Assembly: GCA_010671905.1 (NCBI GenBank)
Contig: JAAHII010000001.1
Coordinates: forward strand, 5,270,001-5,334,000
DNA: 64,000 bases
Source: Leptolyngbya sp. SIOISBB
GTDB taxonomy: Bacteria > Cyanobacteriota > Cyanobacteriia > Phormidesmidales > Phormidesmidaceae
Direction: 5' to 3'
How positions within the stretch are numbered: position 1 is the first letter of the stretch; each line of letters opens with the position of its first letter. Below, in pieces: positions 1 to 9,091 of the stretch. Under the pieces are notes generated by a model. The model searched no databases and was not told the DNA's origin. It saw nothing but the letters and a program-made list of their open reading frames with translations. The position numbers and the translations under genes are program-made.

Positions 1-228
<228 letters not shown>

Positions 229-296
229 TTCTCAGTCTTTAACTATTGCTCTTTTCTCTATGCAGCTTTTAAGGCTCTCTACAGTAGCCACAAGTT

Positions 297-415
297 TCCT
301 GGTGCCAATGGCGGTCTGGAACCACGCCGACCCATCCCGAACTCGGTTGTGAAACAGGCCTGCGGCGAAGATACTCTGGGGGTTGCCCCATGGGAAATTA
401 GCTCGGTGCCAGGTC
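297..415 (+). rRNA. 5S ribosomal RNA
   Basis: The 5' and 3' ends pair (CCTGGTGCC at the start, GGTGCCAGG at the end), enclosing the conserved 5S core CCGAACTCGG and a loop E/helix IV region typical of cyanobacteria. Length is about 118 nt, the usual size. It lies about 70 bases downstream of 23S and just before a strong terminator. An apparent protein reading frame over this stretch is spurious. Confidence 0.95.
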
Positions 416-425
416 CCTATTCAAG

Positions 426-468
426 CCCTCTCCTATGTGACCAGGCATAGGAGAGGGTTTCGGTTTTT
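426..468 (+). terminator. Rho-independent terminator of the rRNA operon
   Basis: A perfect 12-bp inverted repeat, CCCTCTCCTATG (426-437) and CATAGGAGAGGG (446-457), with an 8-nt loop, is followed by TTTCGGTTTTT. It sits about 10 bases after 5S and closes the rRNA transcript. Confidence 0.93.
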
Positions 469-483
469 AAGGATTTATTAATG

Positions 484-598
484 TTGGCAAATATAACAGA
501 ATTCGGAATGTAGAGGTCGGGATGCGGAATTGAAATGCTTGCCAGAAGCTGGTTTCAATTATCCAGGTCGACCTGATCAAATTGCGGCTTGCTATAGA
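484..598 (-). repeat. Dispersed repeat family B, copy 1 (ATTCCGA-rich)
   Basis: Read on the minus strand, this begins CTATAGCAAGCCGCA, continues with TTTGATCAGGT, and ends in a run of ATTCCG-type units (CAATTCCGCATCCCGAC, ATTCCGAATTCTG). A gap-free alignment of about 110 bases to 53224-53334 gives about 78% identity by hand count. Related copies lie at 13738-13820 and at the end of the window. The copy lies between the rRNA terminator and the 3' end of a GUN4 gene and does not enter any coding region. Confidence 0.8.
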
Positions 599-629
599 TA
601 ATTTCTAAAGAAGAGTGGGTTCTTACATC

Positions 630-1151
630 TCAGATGAATTTACAGCGCTCTAATCGTAGCATTAGAGCATCAAACAGGCTGGGGTCGCCAAAACCGCCGC
701 CGCGTCCGGTGCCAAAGCCACCCTTTAACCAAGAGTGGTACCAGGACATTTCCCAAAACCATAGAGCTGGTAAATGTCCGTGAGGTGCATCGAGAGAGAA
801 ATTCAACCAGTGGTAAAAGTTAAAAAAACTGGTGGGTTGCCAGACGTTCATAGTCCATCCAGCTTGACGGCTAAAGGCAAAGGACGACCTGCCCATTTCC
901 TCTCGATAGATTTGAAGCTGAGTGCTGAAACCAAAATGACCACTGCTGTAAAACAGCCAGCGTTGATCGATTTGATGCAGCATTTCACAGGGGAAATAGG
1001 CAATCGCAGCTTGACTGAGCCATCCCTCTTTAAGGCGATTGCAGGTTGTTAACATAATCTCTAATGTTACCTCGTCTGCTAGTCGCCAGTCAGCATGGCT
1101 TAGAAGACTCTCCAACTCTTGAAGGCCGTCTTGAGTTTCTGTGGCAATCAT
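630..1151 (-). CDS. GUN4-domain protein (short form)
   Basis: 173 aa. From about residue 58 onward the protein matches the GUN4 fold by motif: IDQRWLFYSSGHFGFS, then LQIYREE, a tryptophan-rich segment, and LDAPHGHLPALWFWEM. GUN4 proteins bind porphyrins such as Mg-protoporphyrin IX and stimulate Mg-chelatase, but many cyanobacterial paralogues have unknown roles. The first ~55 residues look helical and resemble no domain I recognise. The start codon overlaps the end of the upstream 481-aa gene by 4 bases, so the two are very likely translationally coupled. The C-terminus is glycine-rich around residue 145 and may be disordered. This is probably not the canonical gun4, which is usually longer and stands alone. 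GUN4 domain fairly sure; function open. Confidence 0.75.
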   Translation of the reverse strand: MIATETQDGLQELESLLSHADWRLADEVTLEIMLTTCNRLKEGWLSQAAIAYFPCEMLHQIDQRWLFYSSGHFGFSTQLQIYREEMGRSSFAFSRQAGWTMNVWQPTSFFNFYHWLNFSLDAPHGHLPALWFWEMSWYHSWLKGGFGTGRGGGFGDPSLFDALMLRLERCKFI

Positions 1152-2593
1152 GATTGCTGGTTACCTGTTTCAGGGGAAGGGGCGTTACTCGTTTTCTTGA
1201 GTTGCGGTAGGCACTTTTCAATCAGGTCATGAAACATCATTTGAACGATATCGTCACTGATGATGTAATTACCTTCGAGGCTATCAGCTATCCAACGCCA
1301 AGTGGGTAAGTGCCCGGTTGGTGCCTGTTGGTGAAACTGCAGGCTGCGATAGGTTTTATGGCGGACTAGCAAGTTGACACTGCCGATGCCAACATTCTCA
1401 GCCCACTCAACAGCCGTAAGAAAGTCTCCAGGTTGCCTGTCTTGGGTTAGATAAATTTTTTGCTGCGCTGCAAAACCAAATTTTCCTTTACTGTAGTGTG
1501 ACCAAAGATGGTCAATCGTTTGAACATCGACGCAGTATTGACTCAACCTCAGTAGCGTATCGGCAGTGAGTGGACGCATATCTTGGCTTAGAGCTGACAG
1601 AATGAGGCGCTCTGTTTCTTGGTCTGCAGCTTCCAAATGATTAAGCCAAAGTAACTGACGTAATCTGGTATAGTCTAGCCCCAGTGCTGAGTCGATAGGA
1701 CCATAGCGCTCATCGGTAACTTCACGCTCGATCGCCCGGACAATTTCTCGGTCAAGCTGCCATGTGCGCCGAGCTTGCTCTAATCTTCCTCGGTCAAATT
1801 CACTGGGATAGGGTGAACGCGTAATCGCACTAGCGAACTCTTGACGATATTGCTCGACCTGTTGTTGTTGAATGGCCCGCTGCTGTTGGAGCGATAGTTC
1901 TTCGACTGTGCTTGTTTCTATTACTTGAGCCTCATCAAGTGCAGAGATTTCTGATTGCTCTTCTGATGGCTGGCACTGGGCGATTGCTTCTGTTCTAATG
2001 GCGGCTACATCGTCATCCGCTGATAATCCTATAACCTGGCAGAATCGCTCTAGTTCAGCTTCAGTGTTATTGCTTAGGGGAAACTGTCGATTAAGCTCAG
2101 CATTCAATAGTTCTCGATAGCGGTTGAGCTTAGTTTGTCTGTCCTGATAAGGCCCCAAGGCCCGATTTTTGATATGACCTGCAGTGTCAGGGGCGAGTTG
2201 CAACTGGTTCCGCAGGAGTTCGAGATTTTCTTCTTCAATGGGTGAGAATTCACCTTCCCGCTGAGCGTAAAGTTCTGCTCGGGCTTGAAAGAGTTGGCGG
2301 GCAGGCAGGATAGTGTCGATAACTGGTAAAAGGCTAAGCAAGTCTTCGCCGGAAGCCGTCTCGATCTGTATGCTGATCTTTGCGAGGGTGCAAGTTAAAC
2401 GAATGTTGACCTGATCAATCGTCAGACGGTCGTCTAAGCGGAAATTGTCGAGACAAATGCTGATAGCTTGAACCCAGCTTGCTACCCGATCAGGCTCTGA
2501 AATGCGAATGTCGAGGCCATATAGAGAGTCGCCTTGGCGTTGTTCTCTCAGGGGAATAATGCGTTCGGGTGAAGTGAGATCATATTGGGGCAA
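1148..2593 (-). CDS. GUN4-domain protein with N-terminal helical repeats
   Basis: 481 aa. The C-terminal ~130 residues carry GUN4 hallmarks: IDHLWSHYSKGKFGFAAQQK, then a tryptophan-containing segment, and HQQAPTGHLPTWRWIADSLE. Upstream of that are three loosely repeated helical modules, around residues 115-145, 170-205 and 255-295, each of the form 'acidic stretch, LE/LL-x2-R, hydrophobic, acidic, x-I'. The first ~100 residues form a separate mixed alpha/beta region that I do not recognise. A glutamine-rich coiled-coil stretch lies near residues 225-250. There is no signal peptide or membrane segment, so it should be cytosolic. It is the middle gene of a three-frame minus-strand operon, overlapping both neighbours. 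Likely a regulatory or scaffold protein; a direct chlorophyll role is unproven. Confidence 0.75.
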   Translation of the reverse strand: MPQYDLTSPERIIPLREQRQGDSLYGLDIRISEPDRVASWVQAISICLDNFRLDDRLTIDQVNIRLTCTLAKISIQIETASGEDLLSLLPVIDTILPARQLFQARAELYAQREGEFSPIEEENLELLRNQLQLAPDTAGHIKNRALGPYQDRQTKLNRYRELLNAELNRQFPLSNNTEAELERFCQVIGLSADDDVAAIRTEAIAQCQPSEEQSEISALDEAQVIETSTVEELSLQQQRAIQQQQVEQYRQEFASAITRSPYPSEFDRGRLEQARRTWQLDREIVRAIEREVTDERYGPIDSALGLDYTRLRQLLWLNHLEAADQETERLILSALSQDMRPLTADTLLRLSQYCVDVQTIDHLWSHYSKGKFGFAAQQKIYLTQDRQPGDFLTAVEWAENVGIGSVNLLVRHKTYRSLQFHQQAPTGHLPTWRWIADSLEGNYIISDDIVQMMFHDLIEKCLPQLKKTSNAPSPETGNQQS

Positions 2594-2768
2594 CGTATCC
2601 CAAAAATTCCTTGACTGCGAGATGGCGGTCAGTCAGGCTCAGTGAGTTGCCGATAACTCGTAAAAGTACACGAGCTGGTTTGACGCTCTCCACCCCGATA
2701 ACACTCCCGCATATAGTGAACTCTGCCGCTGACAGATTTGCCACTAAGGATACTGCTTGCGACGACAT
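2580..2768 (-). CDS. Small hypothetical protein upstream of GUN4 pair
   Basis: 62 aa, not recognised. The frame overlaps the 481-aa GUN4 gene by 14 bases on the same strand, the arrangement expected of a coupled operon. Composition is that of a small folded protein (mixed hydrophobic strands around GSVIGVESVKPARVLLRVIG) with no membrane segment or metal motif. No clear ribosome binding site is visible before its ATG at 2768. It could be a real first gene of the operon or a leader overlap; support is the overlap and codon texture only. Confidence 0.4.
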   Translation of the reverse strand: MSSQAVSLVANLSAAEFTICGSVIGVESVKPARVLLRVIGNSLSLTDRHLAVKEFLGYVAPI

Positions 2769-3207
2769 CTCAATCGCTCATCTCAGAACTGGATTTCGAA
2801 CTGCTGCTGTTTTTCTGTCTTGGAGCCGATTGAGGCTTGCGCTCTAGATTTAACAATGTCTGCGCTCTTTGAAAGTCATACTTCATTGATTACTAATTGT
2901 TGCCTTAGACAGGTTGTGACGGCAGGCAAAAGTTTACGTTTGGCGAAATTCCGTTTGAGCAGTCTGAGAAATGAAAAATCTTGCACTAGACTAGTGAGGA
3001 TTTGGCTGAAATCGGCAGACGCTCAATTTCCCTCTTGCATGTTCTTTTGAATGAGGAACGATTGGAAGTTTGCCATTTATCTTCATCGCAGCTCTAAGGT
3101 TTAGGCTTGAGGTCTTACTCTTTAGTCACTGGCAAGTTTACTGAGTCTTGGTAGACTTGGCTGCGGTTGGTTTTCTGGCTCGATAGCAAACTTATTTACG
3201 CAAGGGT
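2769..3207. other. Intergenic region before the secretion exporter
   Basis: About 440 bases between the minus-strand GUN4 operon and the plus-strand ABC exporter, so it must contain two divergent promoters. I see no convincing -35/-10 pair, tRNA or long inverted repeat. Two short open frames (2757-3050 plus, 3122-3337 minus) lack ribosome binding sites and protein-like composition and were left out. Confidence 0.5.
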
Positions 3208-6186
3208 ATGACGGTAACTTCTCAATCCCTGCAACGAACTCTTTCTGGTCTGGCTCCCTTTGACCAATTGCCCGGTGCAGCGATCTCAACTCTGGCTCAG
3301 AGTGGGCAATTGCTGCGGTACCGAATTGGCCAACCAATCGTACGCCCAGAGGCGCTGCCCCAACTGATACTGATCACCGAAGGTCAAGCGCGGCTGTTGG
3401 GTGAAGATCCTCGGACTGAAAAGCCGATAACGCTTAGATTGTTGGGGACTGGAGCATTATTAGGGGTGGTAGGCCTGTTGCGGGGGCAGCCATGTGAAAC
3501 GGCGATCTCATCCTCGGAAGTTGTGGGCTTCCAGTTCTCGATGGCAACGTTTCAGCAAACGCTTGATCAACATCCAGAATTTGCCACCGCGATTCGTGAT
3601 CAACTGTATTTGGCTGAGGTTTTTGACCTGTTAGCGCGTCAAGTGAACGATCAGGCCGAAGATGCCGGTGATCTAGCGGCTTTGTCCAAGCGGGCTCAAC
3701 AGGACGGTGTTGTACACTACTTGCCCTATGGCAAGCGACCCATCAATCTCGCTAGCCAGGATAATTACACCTGGTTTGTCAGCAGCGGCACGATTATCAA
3801 TCAGCCGATGGGCAGCCAACTCAATTTAGAGTGGGCTGGCAATGAACTAGATGTCATTAGCCCCCAAGGGGCGCGATTGGTGGGTTTACCAGACTTACCA
3901 GACCTTACGCCAGTATTGCCATCATCGGCCACGAATGGGCATGCTGAAGCTGCACCCGTCGCCGATGAACGAGCGGCGATTCCCTATGCCCCAGAGCATC
4001 TGCCGGAGCCGGAACCGGATATCACTGGCCCAGTGACCGATTATCCGTTTGTGCGGGGGCGAGGAGATGTTGAAGGGATGTTGGCCTGCATGGAAATGGT
4101 CAGCCAGTACTTTGGGATGCCCTTTCGCCGCGATATTATTCGTCGCATTTTAACGAATCAGCGCGATCGCTTGGGTCAGCTCTCCCTGCCGCTAGCCGGT
4201 AAAGTGGCGGAATTCATGGGACTACGGACCCAGATGACCAAGGTGCCTGTGAGTGCGGTCAGCCGTTTGCCAACGCCCGCTCTGATTAGTTGGCAAGAGG
4301 GCTACGCCATTCTGTATGAAACGAATGCGAAAGCCCGAGTGCTAGCCGTGCCCGATGTCGGGATGATTCAGCGATCGCCCATCGAGTTTGAAGAAACTTG
4401 GGGGGATGAAGGCGAGGTTGTTCTCCTGGAAAAAACTCGCGAAACGCCTCAAGAGCGATTTGGTCTGAGCTGGTTTATTCCCTCGCTCAAAAAATACCGC
4501 TGGGTGCTGGTGGAAGTGCTCATCGCTTCCTTCTTTGTGCAGCTATTTGGGTTAGCCAATCCGTTGATGGTGCAGGTCATCATCGACAAAGTGATCGTGC
4601 AAAACAGCACTGACACTCTACAAGTACTCGGTGTTTTCTTATTGGTAATTGCGGTCTTTGAGGCGGTGCTCACTGCTTTGCGTACGTATCTGTTTGTGGA
4701 TACGACGAACCGCATTGACATGGCGCTGGGGTCGGAGATCATCGATCACCTGCTACGTTTACCCCTCCGTTATTTTGATAAGCGACCTGTCGGTGAACTT
4801 TCCAGCCGCGTTAACGAGTTGGAGAATATCCGCAAGTTCCTAACCGGGACGGCACTGACGGTTGTGCTTGATGCCGTGTTCTCGGTGCTGTACATCGTCG
4901 TGATGTTCATTTACAGTTGGCTGCTGACTTTAGTGGCGCTGGCGACGATTCCACTCTTTGTATTTTTGACGGTGCTGGTAGCGCCCATCGTGCGGAAACA
5001 ACTACGTGTTAAGGCAGAACGCAACGCCTCGACCCAATCGTTTTTGGTGGAAGCACTGTCTGGTATTCAAACGGTTAAGGCCCAGAATATTGAGTTACGG
5101 ACACGGTGGCAGTGGCAAGAGCGCTATGCCAGTTACGTGAGTGCAGGGTTCAACACCGTGCTGACTTCGACCACTGCCGGGGCTGCGAGTAACTTTTTGA
5201 ATAAGCTTTCAGCGTTGTTGGTGCTTTGGGTCGGGGCTTATTTGGTCTTGCAAGGGGAGCTGAGCCTAGGTCAGCTGATTGCTTTCCGAATTATTTCGGG
5301 TTATGTGACTGCCCCGATTCTGCGGTTGGCGCAGCTCTGGCAAAACTTCCAAGAAACGGCGTTGTCTTTAGAGCGTCTGAGCGATATTTTGGATCATCCC
5401 TGTGAAGCCGAAGACCAAGGGCGTAATCAAATTCAGATGCCGGATATCCAAGGTCATGTCACGTATGAGAATGTCGCTTTCCGGTTTGCCCCATCTGGCC
5501 CCCTGCAATTAGTCAATATTAATTTGGAGTTTCCAGCGGGAGAATTTGTAGGCATTGTGGGGCAGAGCGGCTCTGGCAAGAGTACGCTGATGAAGCTCCT
5601 GCCCCGCTTGTATGAAGTGGAGTCTGGGCGGATTCTCATTGATAAGTACGATATTGGCAAGGTGGAATTATATTCCCTGCGGCAACAGGTCGGGATCGTG
5701 CCGCAAGATAGCCTCCTCTTTGAAGGTAGTATCCAGGAAAATATTTCACTGACGCGTCCAGAGGCCGATGATGAGGCTATTATCGCCGCTGCAAAAAGTG
5801 CCTGTGCCCACGAATTCATTATGGATTTGCCGCTGGGCTATAACACTCGTGTCGGTGAACGGGGCGCTTCTTTGTCGGGGGGGCAAAGACAGCGCATCGC
5901 GATCGCCCGGACAATTCTCCACAATCCCCGACTCTTAATTTTGGATGAGGCCACTAGCGCCCTTGACTACGATACCGAGAAACAAGTTTGTAACAACCTC
6001 AAAGCTTGGGGGCGTGGCCGGACAGTATTTTTTATCACCCATCGCTTGAGCACAATTCAAGATTCCGACACTATTCTGGTAATGGATCGGGGCGCAGCGG
6101 TAGAACAAGGCACTCATGAAGACCTCATGGCTTTGAGAGGGCGCTATTACACCCTCTATCAGCAGCAAATTCATACGCCTGAATAA
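3208..6186 (+). CDS. Type I secretion ABC exporter with cNMP-like and C39-like domains
   Basis: 992 aa. Domains in order: a cyclic-nucleotide-binding fold (about 10-140), a proline-rich linker (about 225-275), a C39-peptidase-like domain (about 278-395), a six-helix ABC membrane domain (about 430-710), and an ATPase domain (about 740-985) with Walker A GQSGSGKST, signature LSGGQRQR, Walker B LLILDEATSALD and switch ITHRLS. This is the HlyB/PCAT class that exports proteins in one step through a HlyD adaptor and TolC. In the C39-like domain the position of the catalytic cysteine reads VEGMLACM rather than DCG, so it probably binds substrate without cutting it. The cNMP fold lacks the usual arginine of the phosphate-binding loop. 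The HlyD adaptor follows 87 bases downstream. The secreted substrate is not in this window. Confidence 0.92.
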   Translation: MTVTSQSLQRTLSGLAPFDQLPGAAISTLAQSGQLLRYRIGQPIVRPEALPQLILITEGQARLLGEDPRTEKPITLRLLGTGALLGVVGLLRGQPCETAISSSEVVGFQFSMATFQQTLDQHPEFATAIRDQLYLAEVFDLLARQVNDQAEDAGDLAALSKRAQQDGVVHYLPYGKRPINLASQDNYTWFVSSGTIINQPMGSQLNLEWAGNELDVISPQGARLVGLPDLPDLTPVLPSSATNGHAEAAPVADERAAIPYAPEHLPEPEPDITGPVTDYPFVRGRGDVEGMLACMEMVSQYFGMPFRRDIIRRILTNQRDRLGQLSLPLAGKVAEFMGLRTQMTKVPVSAVSRLPTPALISWQEGYAILYETNAKARVLAVPDVGMIQRSPIEFEETWGDEGEVVLLEKTRETPQERFGLSWFIPSLKKYRWVLVEVLIASFFVQLFGLANPLMVQVIIDKVIVQNSTDTLQVLGVFLLVIAVFEAVLTALRTYLFVDTTNRIDMALGSEIIDHLLRLPLRYFDKRPVGELSSRVNELENIRKFLTGTALTVVLDAVFSVLYIVVMFIYSWLLTLVALATIPLFVFLTVLVAPIVRKQLRVKAERNASTQSFLVEALSGIQTVKAQNIELRTRWQWQERYASYVSAGFNTVLTSTTAGAASNFLNKLSALLVLWVGAYLVLQGELSLGQLIAFRIISGYVTAPILRLAQLWQNFQETALSLERLSDILDHPCEAEDQGRNQIQMPDIQGHVTYENVAFRFAPSGPLQLVNINLEFPAGEFVGIVGQSGSGKSTLMKLLPRLYEVESGRILIDKYDIGKVELYSLRQQVGIVPQDSLLFEGSIQENISLTRPEADDEAIIAAAKSACAHEFIMDLPLGYNTRVGERGASLSGGQRQRIAIARTILHNPRLLILDEATSALDYDTEKQVCNNLKAWGRGRTVFFITHRLSTIQDSDTILVMDRGAAVEQGTHEDLMALRGRYYTLYQQQIHTPE

Positions 6187-6273
6187 CTCTAATTGAGGAG
6201 TCTGGCTGACTGCGGGCCATATTCAACCATCAATTTTCTGTTTTCCTGCTCCGACTTACTGCGAGGATGAATC

Positions 6274-7839
6274 ATGACTTCCGGATCGCGCATGACCCAA
6301 AACGGTTCCATCCAGAATGGCCAGAGCCAAAACGGTAACGGTAATGGCCATATGCCGCCTCCGCCGTCGCCGCCACCCCAGGCGCCATCTAATCCTAACT
6401 TTGAGCGCTCAGTGATTTTGCGGCAGTCGCCTCGCTGGGCTCGCTACGTCGTTTGGGGAATTGTTGGGGTCACCGTTACCACCGTTGTCTGGGCTTGCTT
6501 GGCCAAAATTGAGGAAGCGATTCCAGCCCAAGGCAAACTCGAGCCAGAAGGGGTAGTGCAGCCAGTGCAGGCTCCTGTTGGTGGGGTGGTGGCAGAGATT
6601 CATGTGAATGAGGGCGAGTCCGTGGACCAGGGGACTGTGTTGGTCACCCTCGATCCCCAAGCAACCCGTGCTCAACTAGAATCGCTGCAAGATATCCGCG
6701 ATCGCCTCCTCGAAGAAAACCTGTATTATCGCTCTCAGCTCAGTCCCGACCCAGAAATTTCGGGTGCTCCTACGATCGTTTCTCCGGAAATTGCCCGTCT
6801 GACCAGCAATCGGATAGCTCTGATAGAAGAGAATGAGCTCTACCGCACCATTTTACGCGGCGACTTGGACGCGGCGAACCTGTCTCCCCGTCAGCGCGAA
6901 CGAGTCGCGACTTCGTTGGGAGGCCTTGATTCACAGATTGCGATTAACCAACTGGAAGTTGAGCAGCTGAACAAGCAGTTAGATCAGGTCAATACCCAAT
7001 TGGCGAATGCTGTACAAGCATTGGCAGTCGAGCAAGAGATTTATGGCCGTATTGAACCGTTAGTGGATCAAGGTGGTATTTCTGAACTTCAAGGGTTGCG
7101 ACAAGAACAAGAGGTTAATAATCGGCAAACTGAGGTCAACAGCCTACGCGAAGAGCAGCAGCGGTTGTCATTAGCGATCAATCAAGCGCAGGAAGAATTG
7201 CTCCGTACTCAGGTTGTGTCAGATGAAGAACTGCTGGAGCGGATCGCGGCTAATGACAACCAAATTGCGAATATTGACAGTCAGTTGACTCGGATTGTGG
7301 TCGATAACGAAAAGCAACTGGAGGAAATTGACGGCCAAATTAGTCAGCTAGAGTATGCGTTAGACAATCAAGAACTGCGGGCTCCCCTTGATGGCCAAGT
7401 TTTTAACCTGAAAGCCAATCAGCCAGGGTACGTGGCTAACGCGACAGAGCCGATTTTAGAAATTGTGCCGAACGATACTCTGGTAGCACGCGTCTTCATT
7501 ACAAACCGTGATATCGGGTTTGTCACGCAGCGGTTTCAAGATAGTGAAGAACCGCTCAAAGTAGATGTGCGCATCGATTCGTTTCCCTTTAGTGAATTTG
7601 GAGATGTCGAAGGCACCGTTATTCATATTGGCTCAGATGCGCTGCCGCCAGATGAGGTGAATCCTTTCTATCGCTTCCCTGCTGAAATTGTGTTGGATGA
7701 TCAGCTTCTAGGAGAGGCGTTACCGTTGCAGTCAGGGATGTCGATAACAGCCAACATCAAACTGCGCAAGCGCCGTGTCATTACTATCCTCAGCGATCTC
7801 TTCGTTCGTAAGATCGACAGCTTGAGATCAGGGGGGTAA
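6274..7839 (+). CDS. HlyD-family membrane fusion protein
   Basis: 521 aa. A proline- and asparagine-rich cytosolic tail (1-48) leads to one membrane helix at about 50-70 (VVWGIVGVTVTTVVWA). Then come the first half of a lipoyl/barrel-sandwich domain (PAQGKLEPEG, VQAPVGGVVAEIHVNEGE), a long coiled-coil hairpin (about 120-365, rich in Q, E and L), the second lipoyl half (LRAPLDGQVF), and a beta-barrel ending in a typical SGMSITANIKLRKR. This is the periplasmic adaptor linking the exporter upstream to an outer-membrane TolC. A TolC homologue is encoded at 17389, though in another operon. The ATG at 6274 has a GAGGA-like site about 10 bases upstream. Family call is secure. Confidence 0.93.
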   Translation: MTSGSRMTQNGSIQNGQSQNGNGNGHMPPPPSPPPQAPSNPNFERSVILRQSPRWARYVVWGIVGVTVTTVVWACLAKIEEAIPAQGKLEPEGVVQPVQAPVGGVVAEIHVNEGESVDQGTVLVTLDPQATRAQLESLQDIRDRLLEENLYYRSQLSPDPEISGAPTIVSPEIARLTSNRIALIEENELYRTILRGDLDAANLSPRQRERVATSLGGLDSQIAINQLEVEQLNKQLDQVNTQLANAVQALAVEQEIYGRIEPLVDQGGISELQGLRQEQEVNNRQTEVNSLREEQQRLSLAINQAQEELLRTQVVSDEELLERIAANDNQIANIDSQLTRIVVDNEKQLEEIDGQISQLEYALDNQELRAPLDGQVFNLKANQPGYVANATEPILEIVPNDTLVARVFITNRDIGFVTQRFQDSEEPLKVDVRIDSFPFSEFGDVEGTVIHIGSDALPPDEVNPFYRFPAEIVLDDQLLGEALPLQSGMSITANIKLRKRRVITILSDLFVRKIDSLRSGG

Positions 7840-7860
7840 TAAACTAATTTTTGAAAGAAC

Positions 7861-7948
7861 GGAAGCGGAGGGATTCGAACCCTCGAGGGAGGTTACCCCC
7901 CCTACCTCCTTAGCAGGGAGGCGCTTTCAACCGCTCAGCCACGCTTCC
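7861..7948 (-). tRNA. tRNA-Ser(GCT)
   Basis: Read on the minus strand the sequence begins GGAAGCGTGGCTGAGCGG and ends GGTTCGAATCCCTCCGCTTCC. The 7-bp acceptor stem pairs GGAAGCG with CGCTTCC. The anticodon loop CTGCTAA gives anticodon GCT for AGC/AGU serine codons, and a long variable arm (GTAGGGGGGGTAACCTCC) marks a class II tRNA. CCA is not encoded. It starts 21 bases after the hlyD stop, on the opposite strand. Confidence 0.97.
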
Positions 7949-8073
7949 AAGGAGTCTCTGTATTAGACCAGCTTGGTTATTATAGCCCTGGATTGTCTGC
8001 AGTGGAACCCCTGACTTCGAAGAATCTTGGCAAATGCAATCAGTTCTTTGGCAAGCTTTCGAGTGACGGCTAA

Positions 8074-8715
8074 TCAGGCTGAAATTTTGGGATGGTATGA
8101 GATCTCTTCAGGGGGTTCGGCTAAGCCATGGCTCAATAAAGCAGCAAGCGTTGCCAGCGATCTCGCGTCACTGACCATGAATGGATGTGCCAATATTGGC
8201 AACTGGATCATGTTGCCTACGGGCAACTGCGAGCTACTGGGGGGGACAATCATGAGGTCAAAAGGTGTCCAGATTGAGGTGAATTCGACCTGTTTTAACT
8301 CATCAACGGTCGTATTCAAGTCCTTTAAAAAGTCGCTGTTAGGTCGCATCTGCTTGGCCCCTGGATTGGTGCGCAAATAGCCTGTCCAGGTGCCATTGTG
8401 AGGCGATGAAAGAGTCACAAAGCGCCGGACTTTTTGTAGGCCCCCTAAGCGTTGGAGATAGTAACGGCCCACAATGCCACCCATGCTGAAGCCGACCAAA
8501 TCAATCTGGGATGATGCCGATAACCTTTGATTGATGTACTGCTGCACCTGTGCTGCCAGCATATCGAGGCCGATGTCACCGTTGTTAGGTTGCAAGTCGA
8601 GCGTATGGACGTCATTCCACCCGCGATCGCGCAAATAAGCTTTCAAGGCATGAAATATTCCAGCCGTGTCGTCAATGCCGTGGATAAGGAGAATGGGCGG
8701 ACGAATAGCAGACAT
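8074..8715 (-). CDS. Alpha/beta-hydrolase, lipase-like
   Basis: 213 aa. The N-terminal PPILLIHGIDDTAG supplies the oxyanion-hole segment, GFSMGG (about residues 76-81) the nucleophile elbow, and LSSPHNGTW matches the strand-turn seen in bacterial triacylglycerol lipases and esterases. A histidine near LAHPFMVSD is a candidate for the catalytic base. There is no signal peptide, so the protein is probably cytosolic. It resembles the LipA/EstA-type short lipases of cyanobacteria; substrate unknown. It stands alone, facing tRNA-Ser. Confidence 0.85.
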   Translation of the reverse strand: MSAIRPPILLIHGIDDTAGIFHALKAYLRDRGWNDVHTLDLQPNNGDIGLDMLAAQVQQYINQRLSASSQIDLVGFSMGGIVGRYYLQRLGGLQKVRRFVTLSSPHNGTWTGYLRTNPGAKQMRPNSDFLKDLNTTVDELKQVEFTSIWTPFDLMIVPPSSSQLPVGNMIQLPILAHPFMVSDARSLATLAALLSHGLAEPPEEISYHPKISA

Positions 8716-9091
8716 GGTGCAACTTTCTCCGTAGCTTGCGCTTATGCTTCAATAGAGTTGTCGTTTTCCAAAGATAAGGGAAGACAGCAATTTTTTCGTT
8801 GGCCTTGTGGCGATTAGATGAATGTCTCTTGCCCTAGCGAACTTGATAGCAGAGATGGCTTCTGCCATAGTAGGGAGCTGACAGATTTCTGAAAGCATCT
8901 CTATATTTTGGTTGTAAGGATTCTGGATGTCTGATAATTGACCGCTAGCTGACAGATATAACTAGAAAGTCTGAGTTTTATAGTAAATTCAGGGGAGCAT
9001 AAGCGGGTAAAGTTACCTAATGATTTTTGATTTTGTATGTGCTAGTGAGTCTAGCGGTAGCAGGTATTGGCACTTACTTTAAAGCCGAAAT
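8716..9091. other. Intergenic region, no gene seen
   Basis: About 375 bases between two minus-strand genes. The part from 8930 to 9060 is AT-rich and may hold the promoter of the lipase-like gene. No tRNA, strong hairpin or repeat of families A or B is seen. Confidence 0.5.

Noticed and set aside
774-1052. 92-codon plus-strand frame
   Set aside because: Antisense shadow of the short GUN4 gene; no family content.
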